Part shown: positions 59,405 to 64,000 of the stretch, piece after piece
Layout: each line of letters begins with the position of its first letter
Numbering within the stretch: the first letter of the stretch is position 1
Origin: CAVVAY01 sp963746465
GTDB lineage: Bacteria; Actinomycetota; Actinomycetes; JACCUZ01
DNA length: 64,000 nt
Reading direction: 5' to 3'
Assembly: GCA_963746465.1 (NCBI GenBank)
Contig: CAVVAY010000005.1
Span: forward strand, 1 to 64,000
Position numbers and translations under genes: made by a program
The notes under the pieces: model-generated
Seen by the model: only the letters and a program-made list of their open reading frames with translations
Database searches by the model: none
What the model was told of the DNA's origin: nothing

Positions 59405-60706
59405 CTACGCCGCCGCCAGCAGGACCGGCCGCGCCGTCGCCTCGGCGACCGAGGCCGCCGTCACCGCGACGAGGTGGCGCAGCTCCTCCTCGCCGATCGC
59501 CAGCGGCGGCATGAGCACGACGACGTCGCCGAGCGGCCGGATCACGGCCCCGCGCCGGCGCGCCGCGAGCGTCACCTGATGACCCATCCGCGCGGCGGCC
59601 GGAAAGCCGCCGAGCTCGATGCCGACCATGAAGCCGCGGCGGCGGATCTCGGCGACCCCCGCCAACGGCGCCACGAACTCCGCGAGCAGCTCGCCGAGCA
59701 GCTCGATCTTCGGGGCGAGCGCGTCGAGCGTGCGCTCCTGCTCGAAGACGTCGAGCGTCGCGAGCGCGGCGGCGCAGGCCAGTGGGTTGCCCGTGTACGT
59801 GTGGCCGTGGAAGAACGTCCGCAGCTCCTCGTGATCGCCGAGGAACGCCTCGTAGATGCGTTCGCTCGCGAGCGTCGCCGCCAGCGGCATGTAGCCGCCC
59901 GTCAGGCCCTTGGCGACGCACATGAGGTCCGGCGCCACGCCCTCCTGCTCGCAGGCGAACATCGTGCCCGTGCGCCCGAAGCCGGTCGCGACCTCGTCGC
60001 AGATGAGCAGCACGTCGTGCTCGTCGCAGAGGGCGCGCACGTCGCGCAGGTAGCCCTCCGGGTGCGTGAGCATCCCGGCGGCGCCCTGGACGAGCGGCTC
60101 GACGATGACCGCCGCGATGCGCCCGGGGTGGGCGCCGAGGAGATCGGACATGTGCTCGGCGTCGCCCGGGCGCGCCTGCCACGTGTCGAACAGCAGCGGG
60201 CCGAAGCAGGCGTGGAACGTGTCGATCCCGCCGACGGACACCGAGCCGATCGTGTCGCCGTGGTAGCCGTCGCGCAGGCAGATGAAGCTGTCGCGCCCCT
60301 GCTCGCCGCGGTGGCGCCAGTACTGGAAGGCCATCTTCAGCGCGACCTCGGCCGCGGTCGAGCCGTTGTCGGAGTAGAAGACCCGCGACAGGCCCGGCGG
60401 CGCGAGCGCCACGAGGCGCTGCGCGAGCTCGATCGCGCCCGGGTGCGAGAGCCCGAGCATCGTGGAGTGCGCGACGCGCTCGAGCTGCGCGCGCACGGCG
60501 CGGTCGATCGCCGGGTGGCCGTGGCCGTGGACGTTGCACCACAGCGACGAGACGCCGTCGAGGTAGGCGTTGCCGTCCGTGTCGTAGAGCGTGCAACCCT
60601 CCGCCCGCGCGATGATCAGCGGCTCCTCCTCGCACCAGCCCTGCTGCTGCGTGAACGGGTGCCACAGCACCCGCTTGTCGATGTCTGCGAGCTCCCGCGT
60701 GGTCAT
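59405..60706 (-). CDS. bioA: Adenosylmethionine-8-amino-7-oxononanoate aminotransferase
   Basis: BioA converts KAPA to DAPA with SAM as amino donor in biotin synthesis. The 433-residue PLP enzyme has HPFTQQQGWCEEEPL, YLDGVSSLWCNVHGHGHP, VFYSDNGSTAAEVALKMA, DGYHGDTIGSVSVGG, ICDEVATGFGRTG, the PLP Lys in CVAKGLTGGYMPL and FFHGHTYTGNPLAC. These separate BioA from other class III enzymes. ATG 60706 has TAGGGT seven bases upstream. bioD lies three genes further along on the same strand, but two unrelated genes intervene. Confidence 0.95.
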   Translation of the reverse strand: MTTRELADIDKRVLWHPFTQQQGWCEEEPLIIARAEGCTLYDTDGNAYLDGVSSLWCNVHGHGHPAIDRAVRAQLERVAHSTMLGLSHPGAIELAQRLVALAPPGLSRVFYSDNGSTAAEVALKMAFQYWRHRGEQGRDSFICLRDGYHGDTIGSVSVGGIDTFHACFGPLLFDTWQARPGDAEHMSDLLGAHPGRIAAVIVEPLVQGAAGMLTHPEGYLRDVRALCDEHDVLLICDEVATGFGRTGTMFACEQEGVAPDLMCVAKGLTGGYMPLAATLASERIYEAFLGDHEELRTFFHGHTYTGNPLACAAALATLDVFEQERTLDALAPKIELLGELLAEFVAPLAGVAEIRRRGFMVGIELGGFPAAARMGHQVTLAARRRGAVIRPLGDVVVLMPPLAIGEEELRHLVAVTAASVAEATARPVLLAAA

Positions 60707-60713
60707 GGACCTG

Positions 60714-60743
60714 ACCCTAGGCACGGGAGCGGACGAATACGCT
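60714..60743. promoter_or_regulatory. Divergent -10 boxes for bioA and the spermidine-synthase-like gene
   Basis: TAGGGT on the minus strand (60714-60719) lies seven bases from the bioA ATG. TACGCT on the plus strand (60738-60743) lies nine bases from the ATG at 60753. The genes are 46 bases apart; both appear leaderless. Confidence 0.6.
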
Positions 60744-60752
60744 CGTGCCCGC

Positions 60753-62264
60753 ATGCGCCGCCCGCCCGAGCCCCCGCTGGGCCTCATCGTGTTCGTGGTC
60801 GGCGTCAGCATCCTGGGCGCCGAGATCGCGGCCGCGCGGCTCCTGGCGCCGTACTTCGGGGCGTCGACGATCGTCTGGGCGAACACGATCGGGATCGTCC
60901 TCGTCGCGCTCTCGATCGGCTACTGGTACGGCGGCCGCCTCGCCGACCGCAACCCGACGCGCGAAGGCCTGTACCGGATCGTGCTGCTGTCCGGCGTCCT
61001 GCTGGCGGCGGTCCCGTTCGCGGCCGACCCGTTCCTCGGCGTCGCCGTCGACGCGCTGGACTCGATCTCGGCCGGCGCGTTCGTCGGGTCGCTGCTGGGC
61101 GTGACCGTGCTCGTCGCGGTGCCCGTCCTCGTCTCGGGCGCGGTCGCCCCCTACGCGCTGCGCCTCGCCGTCGCGGACGTCCAGCAGGCGGGCACGGTCG
61201 CCGGGCGCCTCTACGCGATCTCCACGGTGGGAAGCCTCTTCGGCACGTTCCTCTCGGCGCTGCTGCTGATCCCCCTGATCGGCACGCGCCGGACGTTCAT
61301 CCTCTTCGGTCTGGCGCTCGTCCTGCTCGGCGCGTGGGGCCTCGCGCGGCGGATCTACCTGCTGGCGCCGGCGGCGCTGCTCGTGGCGCTCGCGCTGCCG
61401 GTCGGGACGGTCAAGGGCGAGACGGACGACGGCGCCCGCGTCATCCACGAGACCGACACGGAGTACCAGTACGCGCGCGTCGTGCAGGAGCGCGACGGCT
61501 CGCGGCGCCTGGAGCTCAACGAGGGCCAGGCCGTGCACTCGGTCATCCGCCCCGGCACGTACCTCACGCAGGACTACTGGGACGAGATGCTCGTGCTGCC
61601 GTTCGCCGCGCGCGACCGCCCGCCGCGGGAGATCGCGATCCTCGGCAACGCCGCGGGCACCACGGCGCGCGCCTACGGCCACTTCTTCCCGCGGACGGCG
61701 ATCGACGCGGTCGAGATCGACGGCGAGCTCACGGACATCGGTCGCCGCTACTTCGACCTGCGCGCACCGCGCCTGCGCACGCACACCGCCGACGCGCGGC
61801 CCTACCTGCGACGCACGCGCGAGCGCTACGACGCGATCGTCGTCGACGCCTACCGCCAGCCCTACATCCCGTTCTACCTCGCGACAAAGGAGTTCTTCGT
61901 CCTCGTGCGCGAGCGCCTGCGCCCGGGCGGCGTGGTGATCATCAACGTCGGCCACCCCGAGCGCTCGTCGCGCCTGGAGCGCGTGCTGAGCGCGACGATG
62001 GGCGCGGTCTTCCCGACCGTCGTCCGCGACCCGTCGCAGCCGACGAACACGATGCTCGTCGGCAGCGCCGCGCCGGTCGCCGCGGCCCGCCTGGCGCGCA
62101 CGGTCGACACGCTGCCCGAGGAGCTGCGGCCCGTCGCGCGGGCCGCCGCGGCCCGCCTGGCGCCGCGGCTGACCGGTGGGCGCGTCTACACCGACGACAT
62201 CGCGCCCGTGGAGTGGCTCGTCGACAGCTCGATCGTGCAGGTCGCCGCCGACGGCGAGCGGTAG
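60753..62264 (+). CDS. Fused-membrane spermidine-synthase-like protein
   Basis: The 503-residue protein has about seven membrane helices (for example GLIVFVVGVSILGAEIAAAR; YAISTVGSLFGTFLSALLLI) and a cytosolic Rossmann methyltransferase-like domain with ILGNAAGTTARAYGHFFPRT, AVEIDGELTDIGRRYFDL and YDAIVVDAYRQPYIPFYLAT. This is the actinobacterial fused MFS/spermidine synthase (SpeE-like) family, whose activity is unproven in most cases. The canonical GGGDG loop is changed to LGNAAGTT, so true spermidine synthesis is doubtful. Confidence 0.9.
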   Translation: MRRPPEPPLGLIVFVVGVSILGAEIAAARLLAPYFGASTIVWANTIGIVLVALSIGYWYGGRLADRNPTREGLYRIVLLSGVLLAAVPFAADPFLGVAVDALDSISAGAFVGSLLGVTVLVAVPVLVSGAVAPYALRLAVADVQQAGTVAGRLYAISTVGSLFGTFLSALLLIPLIGTRRTFILFGLALVLLGAWGLARRIYLLAPAALLVALALPVGTVKGETDDGARVIHETDTEYQYARVVQERDGSRRLELNEGQAVHSVIRPGTYLTQDYWDEMLVLPFAARDRPPREIAILGNAAGTTARAYGHFFPRTAIDAVEIDGELTDIGRRYFDLRAPRLRTHTADARPYLRRTRERYDAIVVDAYRQPYIPFYLATKEFFVLVRERLRPGGVVIINVGHPERSSRLERVLSATMGAVFPTVVRDPSQPTNTMLVGSAAPVAAARLARTVDTLPEELRPVARAAAARLAPRLTGGRVYTDDIAPVEWLVDSSIVQVAADGER

Positions 62265-62389
62265 GCGGTGGCGGCGTCGGGCGCTTGCGGCATCGACAGG
62301 GGTGCGACGTGCGCCGTGGCCGCAGCGCACCGCGGCGCGCACGCGCGGCGTGGTCGGCGGACGGTGTGCGAGGGGTCATATCTCGCATG

Positions 62390-62432
62390 TGCTAGCCGCT
62401 GCTAGCTGGGGGCTATCAGCGGCTAGCAGTTC
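62390..62432. repeat. 43-nt TGCTAGC repeat, copy 2
   Basis: TGCTAGC at 62390 and 62400 and GCTAGCA at 62422, the same spacing (10 and 22 bases) as copy 1 at 30058-30100. It lies in the 224-base gap between the convergent genes ending at 62264 and 62489. TGCGAG and CTCGCA flank it upstream as a short inverted repeat (62367-62386). Confidence 0.8.
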
Positions 62433-62488
62433 CGGCTCGGACCCGTGTGCGAAACGGCGCCAGGCGAGGGCGATCTGGACCGGGGGCG

Positions 62489-63187
62489 TCACACGTCGAC
62501 GGCGGGCGTGATGCTCACCTGCGATCCCGCCGCGAGCGTCACGTGTGACGGCTCGGCCTCCGCGAGATGCGCCCACCGCGGCCCGTAGAGCGCCGCGAAG
62601 TCGACGTCGACCCGCAGGTCGCGCACCTCGTGCATCGCCCACACCGGGTGGGCCACGTCGTAGCTGCGCGCGCGCCCGTCGCGGGCTCGACCGACGCCCA
62701 CGTCGTGGTGCGTGAGCCAGTACGCGGCGGAGTCCTCGGACGGGACGACGCCCGTCGGGTCGGCCCACGCCTCCAGGCGGTTGCGCAGGCCGGGGCCGAA
62801 GCGGTGGCGCACGCCGAGCAGGCCGTCGCGCTCGAGCAGCTCCTCGCGCATGCGGATCGTCCGGTAGGGCTCGTTGTAGGCCACCCGCGCCACGACCGAG
62901 ATCGCCGGGCGCGGTACGAACTCGCGGATGAAGACGACCGCGCGCCGCCCATGCACGCGCACGTAGAAGCGCAGGTTGATCTCCGGGAAGTTCACGTGCA
63001 ACGGGATCGGCGCGCCGAGCACCCGCGTCCCGCGGAACACGAAGGCCACGAGGCTCACGCGCGGCGATCCGTCGAGACGGTCGATCTCGGCGCCGCGGGG
63101 GAGATGGGGCTCGAGCAGCGCCTCGCCGGTGGGATAGGTGACCGCCAGGACGTTGCGCCAGGCGGCGGTGAGGAAGGGGCGCGCCAC
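62489..63187 (-). CDS. DUF2071 family protein
   Basis: The 232-residue product has RPFLTAAWRNVLAVTYPTGE, EALLEPHLPRGAEID, GSPRVSLVAFVFRGTRVLG, FPEINLRFYVRVHGRRAVVF and AWADPTGVVPSEDSAAYWLT, the DUF2071 pattern, whose members resemble acetoacetate-decarboxylase-like barrels and have no assigned activity. Start GTG 63187 has TACGGT seven bases upstream (63195-63200), so it is probably leaderless. Two-gene spacing does not suggest coupling to bioD. Confidence 0.85.
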   Translation of the reverse strand: MARPFLTAAWRNVLAVTYPTGEALLEPHLPRGAEIDRLDGSPRVSLVAFVFRGTRVLGAPIPLHVNFPEINLRFYVRVHGRRAVVFIREFVPRPAISVVARVAYNEPYRTIRMREELLERDGLLGVRHRFGPGLRNRLEAWADPTGVVPSEDSAAYWLTHHDVGVGRARDGRARSYDVAHPVWAMHEVRDLRVDVDFAALYGPRWAHLAEAEPSHVTLAAGSQVSITPAVDV

Positions 63188-63235
63188 GATCGCGACCGTA
63201 CCCGCCGCGCCCCGCAGATCCTCATGCGCGCGCTT

Positions 63236-63914
63236 CTAGCCGCCGAACCAGTCCGCGAGCGGCAGCGCCGAGCCGGCGCGCGCGAGGTCGGCGGGATCCG
63301 GCGACGTGCGCCGCAGCGTCAGGACGCCGACCGCGCCCCGGGCAGCGATCGTCGCGCGGTTGGACTCCTCCATGACGCCCGGCGCGTCGGGCCACGGCGT
63401 CAGGACGACGCCGAGGACGTTCAGCCCGGCGGTCCGGGCGGCCTCGAGCGTCAGGAGCGTATGGCTGATCGTCCCCAGGCCGGGCCGCGCGGCGATCACG
63501 AGCGACAGCCCGAGGGCGACGGCGAGGTCGCGGACGTCGGCGTCCGCGTTGAAGGGGACCAGCAGCCCGCCCACGCCCTCGGCGACGAGGACATCGGCGC
63601 CCGCGGCCGCAACATGGGCGGCCGCGACCAGCGCGTCGAGCACGAGCTCCTCGCCCGCGAGCTCCGCGGCGAGGTGGGGGGAAACGGCGGGACCGAACGT
63701 TCGCGCGCAGACGTCCTGCGGTCGCACGCCGGCCGCCGCGGCCAGCAGCTCGTGGTCGGGGGGCCAGACCTCATCGGGGTCGTCGAGCCCCGTGACGACC
63801 GGCTTGAACGCCGCGACGCGCGCCCCCGAGGCCTTCAGCGCCGCGGCGATCGCGGCCGCGACGACGCTCTTGCCCGCGCCCGTGTCGGTTCCGGTGACGA
63901 AGCAGCCGCGCAGG
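63236..63914 (-). CDS. bioD: Dethiobiotin synthetase, likely base error at the 5' end
   Basis: BioD closes the ureido ring of dethiobiotin with ATP and CO2. The protein has the P-loop FVTGTDTGAGKSVVAAAIAA, AAFKPVVTGLDDPDEVWPPD, FGPAVSPHLAAELAG, VLVAEGVGGLLVPFN and LNVLGVVLTPW, all BioD motifs. In the frame of the body no start codon lies between GTG 63727 and an upstream stop. Dropping one A of the run at 63899-63901 restores LRGCFVTGTDTG, the normal N-terminus, and the first codon becomes CTG at 63914, where relatives have ATG. Coordinates of the 5' end are therefore provisional. Confidence 0.85.
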
Positions 63915-63925
63915 TCTCGGGCCCC

Positions 63926-64000
63926 TAGGCGGCGCGCGGCACCGCAGCGTCCGCGCCGGGCTCCGGTGCCTCGGCGTCGAAGAACGCGTGCGGCACGGCG
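63926..64000 (-). CDS. 3' end of a gene cut by the window edge
   Basis: A TAG at 63926-63928 closes a frame ending GADAAVPRAA. Upstream of that, one frame over, AVPHAFFDAEAPEP reads like protein, so a base may be missing here as well. It lies directly before bioD and is likely another biotin gene such as bioF or bioB, but 24 residues do not allow assignment. Confidence 0.35.

Overview
Organism. The window is very GC-rich DNA with actinobacterial gene order (spc operon, then the alpha operon rpmJ-rpsM-rpsK-rpsD-rpoA-rplQ, then truA), zinc-ribbon forms of S14, S4 and L36, many GTG starts, and many start codons preceded at 6-10 nt by a bare TANNNT -10 box. Secreted proteins rich in Arg, Ala and Gly, Ig-like modules and sigma factors with long C-terminal extensions suggest a deep actinobacterium of the Thermoleophilia/Solirubrobacterales type. 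That assignment is inference; no 16S gene is present. Sequence quality: single-base indels break the reading frames of essential genes at 1-5.9 kb (L14 to Adk), and also occur near 11.8, 12.8, 53.5-54.85 and 63.9 kb. I treat these as sequence errors, not pseudogenes. Layout. 0-10.1 kb (+): ribosomal proteins, secY, adk, map and rpoA. 10.1-12.9 kb (-): a small membrane protein and a large surface protein (ice-binding-like DUF3494 domain, Ig-like repeats, collagen-like stretch). 13.1-16.7 kb (+): truA, surE, ligA. 16.7-21.8 kb: a PBP4-type peptidase (-), a patatin-like lipase (+), an IF2-N-like mini-protein (-), a sigma factor fused to its own zinc-finger/membrane domain (+), and tRNA-Pro(CGG) with a clear terminator. 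21.8-25.4 kb: a ferric-reductase-like membrane protein and a small membrane protein (-), divergent from apbE and hemA (+). 25.5-29.9 kb: a PLP ammonia-lyase and a MogA/MoaB-type protein (-), then a MoaD-MoaE fusion, a PQQ-type sugar dehydrogenase lipoprotein and an MBL hydrolase (+). 30.2-38.4 kb: an amino-acid dehydrogenase, a second sigma fusion and an EamA exporter (-), a histidine kinase and a cupredoxin lipoprotein (+), then a NarL-type two-component cluster with two near-duplicate regulators, a NUDIX hydrolase and a rubredoxin. 38.5-57.9 kb: an extracellular redox and surface island. 57.9-64 kb: a winged-helix protein, an acidic mini-protein, bioA, a spermidine-synthase-like membrane protein, a DUF2071 protein, bioD and the edge of another gene. 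The redox island is the most interesting part. On the minus strand it encodes a 1,244-residue propeller protein with a cupredoxin-like stretch, a di-haem cytochrome c peroxidase, two tandem paralogous surface proteins and a chitobiase-like surface protein. Divergently on the plus strand it encodes a propeller/Ig protein, a small membrane-anchored protein, a giant six-domain multicopper oxidase on a multi-spanning membrane anchor, and a HEIGH-motif lipoprotein. In the oxidase the copper motifs occur in the order C-D-A-B rather than A-B-C-D. Several island proteins end in a related basic C-terminal domain, and several promoters share a GCAGGAAC element, which suggests one co-regulated cell-surface oxidation system of unknown substrate. 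Two copies of a 43-nt three-armed TGCTAGC repeat lie between convergent genes 32 kb apart.
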